Counted from the stretch's first letter, positions 8,493 through 16,411 are shown. The stretch: DNA of 30,982 nt from an uncultured Alphaproteobacteria bacterium (GCA_944392285.1 CALXWF010000066.1:1-30982), one strand, 5' to 3'. Translations and numbers: made by a program. The notes: generated from the sequence alone by a model not told the origin.

Positions 8493-9302
8493 ATGGAAAA
8501 CACCAAAGAAGAACTAAAAATCATACCGCGCGGCACAACCCCCCGCGGCCTGCAAAAGGGACGCAATTTAATAGCTGTTGCTTCCGGCAAAGGCGGTGTC
8601 GGCAAAACGTGGTTTTCCATCACTTTGGCTCATGCCTTGAGCCTCTTAAAACAAAAGACGCTTTTGTTTGACGGTGATTTGGGCTTGGCCAATATTGACA
8701 TTCAACTGGGCCTAATGGTTAAAGATGATTTAGGCAGTGTCATTGCCCAAAACAAAACCTTAAATCAGGTCGTATACCATTGTGACAAAGGGCATTTTGA
8801 TGTTATTGCCGGACGTTCCGGCTCAGCAGGCTTGGCCTCAATGCCGGTCGGCAGACTTCAAATTTTGGGTGAAGATTTATGTTTGCTTTCCACGGCATAT
8901 AACAAGGTCATTCTAGACATGGGGGCAGGGGTTGAAAAGCCGGTCAGAATTTTATCCGGTTTGGCCGGCCAAATCATAGTTGTCTGCACCGACGAGCCGA
9001 CATCTCTGACAGATGCCTATGCTTTTATCAAAATCATGACCTTACAATATCCCAAGTCGCGCATAAGCATTGTCATCAATCAGGCCACATCTTTGCGAGA
9101 AGGGCAAAGAACTTATGATACTTTACTCAGAGCCTGTACCAACTTTTTAAAAATAAATCCGCCTTTGTTGGGCATTGTGCGTCGAGACACGCGCGTGCGT
9201 GATGCCATTCGCAACCAAATGCCGATAATCAGTCGCTATCCGACATCTGAGGCGGCAGAAGATGTTATCGCCATCGCCAAAAGAGTATTAGCCGATGCCT
9301 GA
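8493..9302 (+). CDS. flhG: MinD-like flagellar number ATPase FlhG
   Basis: 269 residues; the deviant Walker A SGKGGVGKT (31-39) and the segment LLFDGDLGLANIDIQLGL identify the FlhG/YlxH/MinD family that stimulates FlhF and limits flagellar number. The N-terminal 25 residues are basic and lack an obvious DQAxxLR motif, which in known FlhG proteins activates FlhF. AAGGAG lies just before the ATG. The gene overlaps the next one by 8 bases (9295-9302). Its position directly after flhF supports FlhG rather than the division protein MinD. Confidence 0.92.
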   Translation: MENTKEELKIIPRGTTPRGLQKGRNLIAVASGKGGVGKTWFSITLAHALSLLKQKTLLFDGDLGLANIDIQLGLMVKDDLGSVIAQNKTLNQVVYHCDKGHFDVIAGRSGSAGLASMPVGRLQILGEDLCLLSTAYNKVILDMGAGVEKPVRILSGLAGQIIVVCTDEPTSLTDAYAFIKIMTLQYPKSRISIVINQATSLREGQRTYDTLLRACTNFLKINPPLLGIVRRDTRVRDAIRNQMPIISRYPTSEAAEDVIAIAKRVLADA

Positions 9303-10947
9303 TATTATTGGCCAAATAACAACGCCGGGGCTTCAACCGGGAAGCGGTACGGCAGATAAACAACCCGGCGGGACGATTGAAAATCCGCCCTCAGAGCTTG
9401 GCGGCCTAAAACCCGGAGAAAGCCTGCTGTTGCAATTGGCAGACCGCGGCACCTTAAGTTCTTTGGCAAGTACTATTAAGGTTTATGTTAACAACAAACT
9501 CTTAGAGTTGCCGCTGACACTTAGTCTTGACAAGTCTTTAACAATTCCGCCGGATATCAAAGGCGACGTAGTGCTTCAGGTTACGGGAAATACGGCAGAG
9601 AAGATAAATTTCAAAATCGTAACCATAGACGGCCAAGCCGCGGAGAAATTCATAACGCCCAAAGGCGGAGAAACGGTATCGGCGCCGACGGCAGCCATTG
9701 TCAAAGGAGAAACCATTGCACCAAATCTGGAGCCGATAAAATTACAACCCATACTGACTGAGGCAATAAAAAATACTGACATTCCGCAAAATATCAAACA
9801 ACTTCTGATACAAAATCTGCCTGATACCCAAATCAGCGCAATCGTTGATTCTTGGCAGCAAAGCAATGGCGGCACGGTTCAGACCGGGGGCAAAGAGTTT
9901 ATCTCAGCCTTGCAAGAAGGCATAAAAAACTTTGTATCATCTCTTCCGTCGGCACAAGAAGGGGCATCTTTGCCGTCAAATGTGCAAACCCAAGTCAAAG
10001 AACTAATTACAAGTCTGATACAGCCCCTGCTTAATAAGGGGATTCCGGCAGAAGTAACGATAAAAGGCGAGGGCAAAATTGCGGTATTATCCACCTCTTT
10101 GGGTGACATATTTACCCAAACCCCGATAAAACTTCCTGAAGGCACAAAGCTGCAGGTAGTCTTAAAAGAGCTTTTATCTCAGCCTCAAGGGGCCGAGCCT
10201 TATCTGCAAGAGCTTGGCGCCGGTCGCAAATTGCTTGAAGGCCTCATATCTCCCAAGCAAATTTTTGAGCCCAAGACCCCCAATCTTCCGGCACAAGATT
10301 TATTGAATGTTTTAGCTCCCTTAAAACAAAATCAAACAGCCTTGCACCAACAGATAACCGCACATATCCCGACCGAAGGAGCCAAGATGCTGAGCAACAT
10401 GGTTTCATATATGAAGGCGGCCTCAAGCGGCAATCTGTCGGATTGGCTCGGGCAGACCACGGTTGAAAAACTGCAGCTTTTAGGTGCCGAGGGGCAGGAA
10501 ACTTTGCAACGCTTAACAGATTTTGTCGTGCAGAACCGTCAAGAAACACCGCTTTGGCGTCAGGTTGAAATACCTTTTTTAAGCGGGGGGCTAATAAGCA
10601 AGATTCGCGTGGCAATCAAAAAAAATCAAGATGAAGAAGAGCAAAACAAAGACCAAAAGCGCCCAAACGGCGGCACGCGTTTTGTCATAGATACGAGCTT
10701 CAGTCGCTTGGGTGATTTTCAGTTTGACGGTTTTTCCTTAAAACAAGAGCGCCGTTTTGACTTGATTATTCGCACGCAAAAAGAGCAACCCCAAGGTCTG
10801 ATAGCCGAGATTATGCGCCTGTTCAAAAATGGCCTGCATCAGGTAGATTATGTCGGCAACATAAAAATTCACGTTAAAGAAAAATTTATCAAAGTCTGCG
10901 AAGATAGGGCAGAAACGACAATATCGCGAGATGGAATTTATATATGA
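9295..10947 (+). CDS. FliK-like hook-length control family protein
   Basis: 550 residues, low-complexity and Gln/Pro/Lys-rich over the first 420, ending in a compact domain at about 420-535 (PFLSGGLISKIRVAIKK; a charged linker; then TRFVIDTSFSRLGDFQFDGF and the IHVKEKFIKV region). A long disordered N-terminal part plus a C-terminal beta-rich domain with a Ser-Arg-Leu-Gly core is the layout of FliK C-terminal (Flg_hook) proteins, which measure hook length and switch export specificity. It overlaps flhG by 8 bases and the next gene by 4, so it belongs to the operon. Overall sequence similarity to FliK is weak, so the function is inferred. Confidence 0.6.
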   Translation: MPDIIGQITTPGLQPGSGTADKQPGGTIENPPSELGGLKPGESLLLQLADRGTLSSLASTIKVYVNNKLLELPLTLSLDKSLTIPPDIKGDVVLQVTGNTAEKINFKIVTIDGQAAEKFITPKGGETVSAPTAAIVKGETIAPNLEPIKLQPILTEAIKNTDIPQNIKQLLIQNLPDTQISAIVDSWQQSNGGTVQTGGKEFISALQEGIKNFVSSLPSAQEGASLPSNVQTQVKELITSLIQPLLNKGIPAEVTIKGEGKIAVLSTSLGDIFTQTPIKLPEGTKLQVVLKELLSQPQGAEPYLQELGAGRKLLEGLISPKQIFEPKTPNLPAQDLLNVLAPLKQNQTALHQQITAHIPTEGAKMLSNMVSYMKAASSGNLSDWLGQTTVEKLQLLGAEGQETLQRLTDFVVQNRQETPLWRQVEIPFLSGGLISKIRVAIKKNQDEEEQNKDQKRPNGGTRFVIDTSFSRLGDFQFDGFSLKQERRFDLIIRTQKEQPQGLIAEIMRLFKNGLHQVDYVGNIKIHVKEKFIKVCEDRAETTISRDGIYI

Positions 10948-12113
10948 GCAAACCAGTAAATGACCCCTTAGGCTATTATGAAATATTGCAAGTAAGCTAT
11001 AAGGCCGACGAGGCAGAGATAAAACAAAATTATCGAGAGCTTGCCAAAAAATGGCACCCCGATCACAATTCTGATGCTTCGGCCTTAGATGTTTTTCAAA
11101 AAATTTCTGTTGCCTATGATATCTTATCAGATGAGGAAAAACGTCTGGTATATGACTTATTGGCTCAAGCCTACGGGCAAGAAAAATTTCCCGATATGTT
11201 TTCGCTCAAAATCTATAAAAACCGTGCCGAACAAGAAGATTTAACACTTCAAGCCGTAAAATTATGGAAAGTGAGGGGCAAAATTACCGCCACACAAAGC
11301 ACCAAGACCGACGAGGTATGCAACTACAAAGAGGCGCGCAAACTTTTGCTTCAAGCCTCTCTGGCCAACTGGGCTTTAGGGTGGTGGAGCTTGGGTGGAA
11401 TAAAAGATACCATTCAAGCGTTGATTTATAACATTAAGAAAGTCGGTCATAATAATCAGCCAAATTTGCGGCTTTTGCTGCATAATGCCGAGGCTTACCG
11501 GCAAGAAAACCAAAAAGAAAAAGCCTTTATCATGGCCAAGAGGGCATTAGCTTATGCCAATCCTGAAGCCCAAGAGCTCATCAATCGCTATCTTAAAAGT
11601 TTGGGCGTTGCACCGCAATTTCGTCTTCCGCGGTGGAATTATGCTGTCTTAAAGGCGGTTCAGCTTATTGTTCCGACAATCTTGCTGTTATTGGCGGCTT
11701 TTTCATTTTCGACCAAAGTTATGACGGAGGCCGAGTTAAAAGATTATTTTGCCAAAGTCAAAGAGATTGTATATTATCAGGAAGTAAGGTTTAACAGCGG
11801 CGGCGAAACGGTAGATGACATGGTCGTCGGCAAAATCTTAAATATTCCGGTAGATGTTAATGATTCCTCCAAACTTTATCATTTAACCTCCGGCCAAAAA
11901 GTGATGTTTGGCCCCGGAGATGACTTTGATATGATTACCGAGCTTGCCAAAAACAAAACCGTCAGAATCACCGGAATTACGCCGGATGAAGTATGGTATC
12001 GGGTTATGTTGGATAATGGCGACATGGGCTTTATCCGCCGAGAGTTTTTAAAAAAAGGCATTGGTGCGGAGATTCCCTTCGGCAGTAAGATATACAAAGC
12101 TCCGAGCTTGTAA
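10944..12113 (+). CDS. Membrane-anchored J-domain protein with C-terminal SH3-like domain
   Basis: 389 residues. Residues 8-72 form a J domain with the essential HPD at 38-40 (KKWHPDH), which stimulates DnaK ATPase. An alpha-helical, TPR-like stretch follows (about 125-225), then one membrane segment (235-257) and a C-terminal bacterial SH3-like region (about 310-375; VWYRVMLDNGDMGFIRREFL). The J domain would face the cytoplasm and the SH3-like part the periplasm, where such domains often contact peptidoglycan. It overlaps the FliK-like gene by the ATGA arrangement and is the last gene of the operon, suggesting a flagellum-linked chaperone role. This is not DnaJ itself: the Gly/Phe and zinc-finger regions are missing. 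Confidence 0.8.
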   Translation: MSKPVNDPLGYYEILQVSYKADEAEIKQNYRELAKKWHPDHNSDASALDVFQKISVAYDILSDEEKRLVYDLLAQAYGQEKFPDMFSLKIYKNRAEQEDLTLQAVKLWKVRGKITATQSTKTDEVCNYKEARKLLLQASLANWALGWWSLGGIKDTIQALIYNIKKVGHNNQPNLRLLLHNAEAYRQENQKEKAFIMAKRALAYANPEAQELINRYLKSLGVAPQFRLPRWNYAVLKAVQLIVPTILLLLAAFSFSTKVMTEAELKDYFAKVKEIVYYQEVRFNSGGETVDDMVVGKILNIPVDVNDSSKLYHLTSGQKVMFGPGDDFDMITELAKNKTVRITGITPDEVWYRVMLDNGDMGFIRREFLKKGIGAEIPFGSKIYKAPSL

Positions 12114-12204
12114 AATCTGCAGGCGCTCTTTCCTGTTACCGCCGTTCTGTCTCTTTTCCCCAATTATCCCCTTCTCACTATGACGGGAACGCCTTCCCTT
12201 GATT

Positions 12205-12242
12205 CCCTCCCCCTATAATGGGGGAGGGTTAGGGTGGGGGTG
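12205..12242 (+). repeat. G-rich hairpin repeat, copy A
   Basis: A 9-bp stem CCCTCCCCC / GGGGGAGGG around a TATAAT loop (12205-12228) is followed by TTAGGGTGGGGGTG. This is a common type of dispersed intergenic repeat. It may also slow or end transcription of the flagellar operon, although no U-run follows. Confidence 0.7.
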
Positions 12243-12250
12243 ATTCTTTC

Positions 12251-12319
12251 TGTCATGCTGAAGCCCACGCCCCACGGGACGTGGCACATTTGGAATCCAT
12301 AACTTCTGCGTAGCAGTCC
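12251..12319 (+). repeat. Two-hairpin dispersed repeat, copy 1
   Basis: Starts TGTCATGCTG and ends TTTGGAATCCA after exactly 49 bases (12251-12299), with an inner stem CCACG/CGTGG (12265-12269 with 12280-12284). A second small hairpin CTGC-GTA-GCAG follows at 12306-12316. A second copy of identical length lies upstream of the flagellin at 14289-14361 on the other strand. Confidence 0.8.
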
Positions 12320-12329
12320 TTATTTATTT

Positions 12330-12369
12330 CACCCCTATCCCAACCTTTCCCCGTCAAGGGGAAAGGGGT
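12330..12369 (-). repeat. G-rich hairpin repeat, copy B (inverted)
   Basis: CACCCCTATCCCAACC leads into a 9-bp stem CCTTTCCCC / GGGGAAAGG (12344-12352 with 12358-12366). It is a diverged, inverted counterpart of copy A, so the two G-rich repeats flank the two-hairpin repeat. Confidence 0.65.
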
Positions 12370-12442
12370 AAGTGGATGGAGTTGTTAAGGGGAAAGGAGG
12401 TAAAGGGTGTAGTATCGAGGGGAAAGGAGAAAAAGGGAAAAA
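12370..12442 (+). repeat. Purine-rich stretch with imperfect GGGGAAAGGAG repeats
   Basis: GGGGAAAGGAG occurs around 12389 and again around 12419 within an almost entirely purine segment that runs to the flagellin stop codon. The rest of the 12114-12442 gap (12114-12204) contains no recognisable gene. Confidence 0.5.
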
Positions 12443-14269
12443 TTAAAACAATTTCAACACGCTCTGCGCTGCTTGCGAAGCCAGAGAAAGTGAATTAATC
12501 GCCAATTGCTGACTGGTTTGTAAAGCAAGCATATTGGCTGATTCTTCATTCATATCGGCAAGGGTGAGCTTATCCGCGCCTTCTTCCAAAACGTTAATCA
12601 GATTTTCGGTAAAATCCTGGCGGGTTATGACAATCGAGTAATAATTGCCAAATGCTGAGGCAAAAGAACGAAGGGAATTAATCGCTGATTCTAACTCTGA
12701 AATAGATTTCTCGATATCTTCTTGCGAATTCCATTCTTTGGTTTTAAGGCCGAGGCTGTCGCTGTCAGCCTTGACGCCCATAACGTCGATTTGGGAAGAA
12801 CGGTCTTCGTTGAAATTGATTTTCAGCTTCTGTCCGTCAAGCAGATTGATGCCTTTGTAAGAGGCGTCAGAAATCAGATAATCATATTGGGAAAGAGCAA
12901 ATATATAAATATCTTTTAGATTATTATTTTTGTTATTATCTTTTTTCTTCTTCATTTCTGCATCAATATCTGGAATCCCATTAAAAATATCGGAGATTTT
13001 GTTCATTCCGTAAATATCTTCCGGTGTAATTCTTTTATTGGAAACGGTATCTATTATTATCTCTTTATCATTTTTCCATAATCCTTGTTTATCATTATAT
13101 TTCCAAGAAATATAAACATCAGCGGCAAATTCTAAAATATTGCAAACGGAAGAGTAACTCTTTGGAAGATTAAATATTACGGAAGCAGTAGAATTGATCG
13201 TGGTGTTTGAAGATAACTGAATGCGGTTTTGATAGTTGCTGTCAGCTGGAAGTTCTCCACAATAAATTTGTGCGTTTGTATTAATTGTTGTCTGACTTTT
13301 AGAAATGAACTGACTCCCTCTGCTGAGGGCAAATGCAAATACAGGATTGTTAAAATTACATGAGCTTCTTTCTTCAAGGACGCATATAGAAGAAATTGAT
13401 ATTACCATTCCGAAAGCAAAATTATGTCCTTGTGTCTTTATATTGAGGATACCGTTTATATTTGTGGAGGCGTTTTGAGTAATATAAAGTCCATAATTGC
13501 GATATGTGCCGCTGTTGCTAAGGTTGTTTGTACCTTTTAATGTTAAACTTCCATAATTTAAAATTGCGGCATTTTCAAAATATTCATTACCATTGTAATT
13601 ATAATCATCATAAAAGTTAATATTCATGTTTTGTATGGTGACATTTTGATTTTCATGTATTTTTATTGCAGATGTGAGATTCTGTCTAGCCTCGGTATAA
13701 TAATTAATGGTAAAATTACTAAATAGAGAATTATTCGCAGCTGTGATGGCATCTCTATTCTGTTCATTAAAATTAAAGTTTAAGGATGTATTCTCCGTGC
13801 CGCCAAAATAAGACTTTCCGACCAGCGACTGTCCGTCATTCAAAGTCAGCGTCTGGTTTTCTGATAAGGTAATATCGCCGTCAATGACGATCAGTCCTCT
13901 TCGTCCGGAAGCTACTGCGGCCAGCAGTTCTTCTTCGTTGGAAACGCGGGCAATGACCGGCGCCGTGCTTTCCAAAGCCTGGCTGGCGACGGCCTTGGCC
14001 TGTTCGAGAAACTTAATGCCGGCGTCAATCGCCTCGGAGGCGCTCTTAATGGTCTGAATACCCTGAGACATTGCATCTAAAAGGGCGGTCAAGTCTGCCG
14101 CACGATTGGAAAGAGAAGCGGCAGTATAGTAAGCGGAAGGATTATCTATGGCAGAAGATACTTTTAAGCCTGTGGCTAAGCGATTCTGCACAATATCTTG
14201 CTGTCTTGCAATGTTTTGCAAGGCAAGCAAATTACTGCGCATGGGCGCTGTCAGGCTTATCTGGCTCAT
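12443..14269 (-). CDS. fliC: Flagellin with large beta-helix-like central insertion
   Basis: 608 residues; the filament subunit. Residues 1-102 are a canonical alphaproteobacterial flagellin D0/D1 start (SLTAPMRSNLLALQNI, NRLATGLKVSSAIDNPSAYY) and 456-608 the matching end (SDASYKGINLLDG, ANMLALQTSQQLAINSLSLA). Between them, about residues 103-455, is an insertion rich in Asn, Ile, Thr and Tyr with short repeating beta strands (LIVIDGDITLSENQTLTLND, NVTIQNMNINF, SLTLKGTNNLSNSG), resembling the rungs of a right-handed parallel beta helix. It contains four cysteines (296, 304, 337, 376). I chose ATG 14269 because the family starts here and GAGGA/GGAAAG precedes it; an in-frame ATG at 14362 adds 31 codons translated through a repeat. 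Convergent to the flagellar operon, with its own promoter region. Confidence 0.93.
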   Translation of the reverse strand: MSQISLTAPMRSNLLALQNIARQQDIVQNRLATGLKVSSAIDNPSAYYTAASLSNRAADLTALLDAMSQGIQTIKSASEAIDAGIKFLEQAKAVASQALESTAPVIARVSNEEELLAAVASGRRGLIVIDGDITLSENQTLTLNDGQSLVGKSYFGGTENTSLNFNFNEQNRDAITAANNSLFSNFTINYYTEARQNLTSAIKIHENQNVTIQNMNINFYDDYNYNGNEYFENAAILNYGSLTLKGTNNLSNSGTYRNYGLYITQNASTNINGILNIKTQGHNFAFGMVISISSICVLEERSSCNFNNPVFAFALSRGSQFISKSQTTINTNAQIYCGELPADSNYQNRIQLSSNTTINSTASVIFNLPKSYSSVCNILEFAADVYISWKYNDKQGLWKNDKEIIIDTVSNKRITPEDIYGMNKISDIFNGIPDIDAEMKKKKDNNKNNNLKDIYIFALSQYDYLISDASYKGINLLDGQKLKINFNEDRSSQIDVMGVKADSDSLGLKTKEWNSQEDIEKSISELESAINSLRSFASAFGNYYSIVITRQDFTENLINVLEEGADKLTLADMNEESANMLALQTSQQLAINSLSLASQAAQSVLKLF

Positions 14270-14288
14270 TCTTTCCAAATCCTCATAT

Positions 14289-14361
14289 GGTCTGCTAAAG
14301 CAGCGGTCTTTCTGGATTCCAAATATGTCACAGCCGGTAGGGAGTGACTTTAGGAATGACA
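14289..14361 (-). repeat. Two-hairpin dispersed repeat, copy 2 (flagellin leader)
   Basis: Read on the minus strand, TGTCATTCCT to TTTGGAATCCA spans exactly 49 bases (14361 to 14313), the same as copy 1. Its inner stem is GTCAC/GTGAC. A second hairpin CTGC-TTTA-GCAG follows (14303-14292). The stem pair at element positions 15 and 34 is C-G in copy 1 and T-A here, a compensatory change. The element lies between the probable promoter and the flagellin start codon, in the transcribed leader. Confidence 0.8.
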
Positions 14362-14377
14362 ATAAGTTTTTCTCACC

Positions 14378-14426
14378 ATAGATTTATGATATCATACTCT
14401 TTCAGTATAGGCCAAAAAGATTAAAA
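14378..14426 (-). promoter_or_regulatory. Candidate flagellin promoter with 12-bp palindrome
   Basis: On the minus strand TTGGCC is followed 18 bases later by TATCAT, a plausible -35/-10 pair. The -10 lies inside the perfect palindrome TATGATATCATA (14385-14396), a possible operator. No good sigma-54 (TGGCAC-N5-TTGC) or sigma-28 site was found, which is unexpected for a flagellin under FlbD-type control. Confidence 0.35.
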
Positions 14427-14433
14427 AAACACT

Positions 14434-14472
14434 TAATAAAAAACGCCAAAGAATATCTTTTCTTTGGCGTTT
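14434..14472 (-). terminator. Rho-independent terminator of the MFS gene
   Basis: 12-bp stem AAACGCCAAAGA / TCTTTGGCGTTT (14441-14452 with 14461-14472), followed on the minus strand by a T-rich run. It separates the MFS transporter from the flagellin promoter. Confidence 0.8.
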
Positions 14473-14493
14473 GGGTCTTGTTAACAAACAAGG

Positions 14494-15792
14494 TTAAGAG
14501 ATTTTTTTCTGAAACAATTCTTTAGCTTTGTCAGCAAGGGTATCATCTTGTGATAATTCGTTAAAAGCCTGAGTAGGCGCCACCGGAACCGGTGTTGTCG
14601 GGGTATTGCTGACATAATTAATATCAGGCTTGTTACGAATATGTTTATAGGTAAAGAAAACAAAACCGGCGCTGATAAGCGAGAAAGAAAATGCAAACAT
14701 GGAAGACCCAATTGCTTGCATGGCCGCCGACACAATAATCGGGCCGATGATAAGGCCGAGGTTTTGTGCCAAAATCAACATACCGCTGGCATAGATTCTT
14801 TCATCATCTTTAATCAAGTCATTCACATGTGAAACTGAAATCGGGTAGAGCGTAAAGATACAGCTTCCAAGAATCATGGTAGAGATGATTAAAGCGGTAG
14901 TTCCTTTATCAATCATAAAATGAATAAAAGGAGCCAAAAAGACCAAAACGGCACAAATTCCGATTAAGACATAGCGTCTGTCCATTAAGTCAGAGAGCTT
15001 TCCGAGCGGAAACTGTGCCAACAAACCGCCAAACACCCCAAAGAACATAAACAAAGACACTTCATAAATACTCAGCCCCATTTCGGTAGCGTAAATTGTT
15101 CCCAAAGTATAAAAAGTACCGATAAGAATACCGCTTGTGATGCAGCAAATAAAGCCGACCGGAGAAGCCTGATAAGTTTTTTTATAAGACATAGATTTAT
15201 AGGTTTGGATTTTCGGCACACTGAGCGCAGTCATGGATACCGGCAACAAAGCAATGGAAAATAAAATAGAAATAACAATATATAAAATATATCCGGAGCT
15301 ATCTGGAATATTCAAAAACAATTGTCCCAAGCTGGCACCGAGATAAGTCGTAATCATATACACGGCCATAATCAAACCGCGATTGGTATTATTGGCACGC
15401 GTGTTCAACCAGCTTTCCAAACACATCATGATTGTACCGATACAATAACCTTCTGCCAAACGCAGAATTGCCCAATAGAGGTGGTTTGGAGAAAAGGCAT
15501 GAGCCAAAACCAAGGCCGAAAGCAAAGAGGCAAAAGCCGAAAACACCCGAATATGCCCGACTTTGTTAATGAAGCGCGAGGCTGAAACAGAGGCCAAAAC
15601 ACTGCCGAGATAATACATGGCCAAAATAATACCGGCAATACTTGTCGGTGTTTGGCTCTGGTTAAGTTTCATGGCAAAAATAGAGCTAAGCGATGCATAG
15701 CCGCAACACACAAAAGCCGTTCCGGCGAACAAAGCCGTTAAAGGCGAAACCACCGTCTTTAAAGATGCCAAAGATGATTTAAGAAGATTCAT
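14494..15792 (-). CDS. MFS transporter, YcaD-like
   Basis: 432 residues with about 12 hydrophobic segments and MFS landmarks: the loop after helix 2 (SRFINKVGHIRVF), RLAEGYCIGTIMMCLESWLN in helices 4-5, and the mid-protein counterpart GKLSDLMDRRYVL. The ESWLN and EGYCIG features resemble the YcaD-type branch of the superfamily. The substrate is unknown. The C-terminal 45 residues are polar and Thr/Pro-rich. Transcribed alone, or after mutT, which lies 83 bases upstream on the same strand, and ended by the strong terminator at 14434-14472. Confidence 0.85.
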   Translation of the reverse strand: MNLLKSSLASLKTVVSPLTALFAGTAFVCCGYASLSSIFAMKLNQSQTPTSIAGIILAMYYLGSVLASVSASRFINKVGHIRVFSAFASLLSALVLAHAFSPNHLYWAILRLAEGYCIGTIMMCLESWLNTRANNTNRGLIMAVYMITTYLGASLGQLFLNIPDSSGYILYIVISILFSIALLPVSMTALSVPKIQTYKSMSYKKTYQASPVGFICCITSGILIGTFYTLGTIYATEMGLSIYEVSLFMFFGVFGGLLAQFPLGKLSDLMDRRYVLIGICAVLVFLAPFIHFMIDKGTTALIISTMILGSCIFTLYPISVSHVNDLIKDDERIYASGMLILAQNLGLIIGPIIVSAAMQAIGSSMFAFSFSLISAGFVFFTYKHIRNKPDINYVSNTPTTPVPVAPTQAFNELSQDDTLADKAKELFQKKIS

Positions 15793-15875
15793 GATAAAAG
15801 CCTCAAAAAGCTAAAATAAATTAACGCACAACAGGGCTTCTATTCCAATAAATTTAAGAAACTCTTAAAATTATT

Positions 15876-16271
15876 TTAATTTAAAAAATATTTTTTTAAG
15901 GCCTCAACAATCGGCAAATCAGCCGGAGCAAAAGCATAAGCGCCCAAGTCTTTAGGGTTAATCCAAGCAAGTTGGGGGTGTTCTTTCAACACAGGTTCTT
16001 GGTCTGCGCTAAGAGTGGCAAAATAAGCATTGAGAGAAATCTCGCCAAATTCATATTGATACACCGATTCCATAAAAAAATCACCGACCGCAACCTCAAT
16101 GTCTAACTCTTCTTTAAGTTCGCGTTTCAAACAATCTTGAAGCGATTCTCCTTCTTCGAGTTTGCCTCCCGGAAATTCCCAAAAGCCGGCCAAAGACTTG
16201 CCCTTCGGTCTTTGGCAAATCAGTATTTTGCCGTTGCGGCAGACAATCCCGGCTGAAACCTTTTTCATCAA
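15876..16271 (-). CDS. mutT: Nudix hydrolase, MutT-like (8-oxo-dGTPase)
   Basis: 131 residues with a complete Nudix box GGKLEEGESLQDCLKRELKEEL (G-x5-E-x7-REL-x-EEL), preceded by GFWEFPGG, which is typical of MutT enzymes that remove 8-oxo-dGTP from the nucleotide pool. Length and the C-terminal WINPKDLGAYAFAPADLPIV region match the family. AGGAG sits directly before the start. A weak AT-only hairpin at 15853-15869 lies downstream; no strong terminator separates it from the MFS gene. Confidence 0.9.
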   Translation of the reverse strand: MMKKVSAGIVCRNGKILICQRPKGKSLAGFWEFPGGKLEEGESLQDCLKRELKEELDIEVAVGDFFMESVYQYEFGEISLNAYFATLSADQEPVLKEHPQLAWINPKDLGAYAFAPADLPIVEALKKYFLN

Positions 16272-16353
16272 TAAAACTCCTCAAATATTTAAAAAATATA
16301 TACAATACAACTACAATACAACCAAGTTTGAAACAAGAGAGAATATATTTTTT

Positions 16354-16381
16354 TTGACAATTCTTAAAAACGCGTTATCTT
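16354..16381 (+). promoter_or_regulatory. Sigma-70-type promoter for the RTX-like gene
   Basis: TTGACA (16354-16359), 16-base spacer, TATCTT (16376-16381), 30 bases before the ATG in an AT-rich divergent region. Confidence 0.6.
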
Positions 16382-16411
16382 AAAAACACAGAGATATTTA
16401 GCGGGGAACAA

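Noticed and set aside
12205..12369. Insertion sequence between flagellar genes
   Set aside because: Inverted repeats are present, but no transposase and no target duplication were found; small non-coding repeats fit better.
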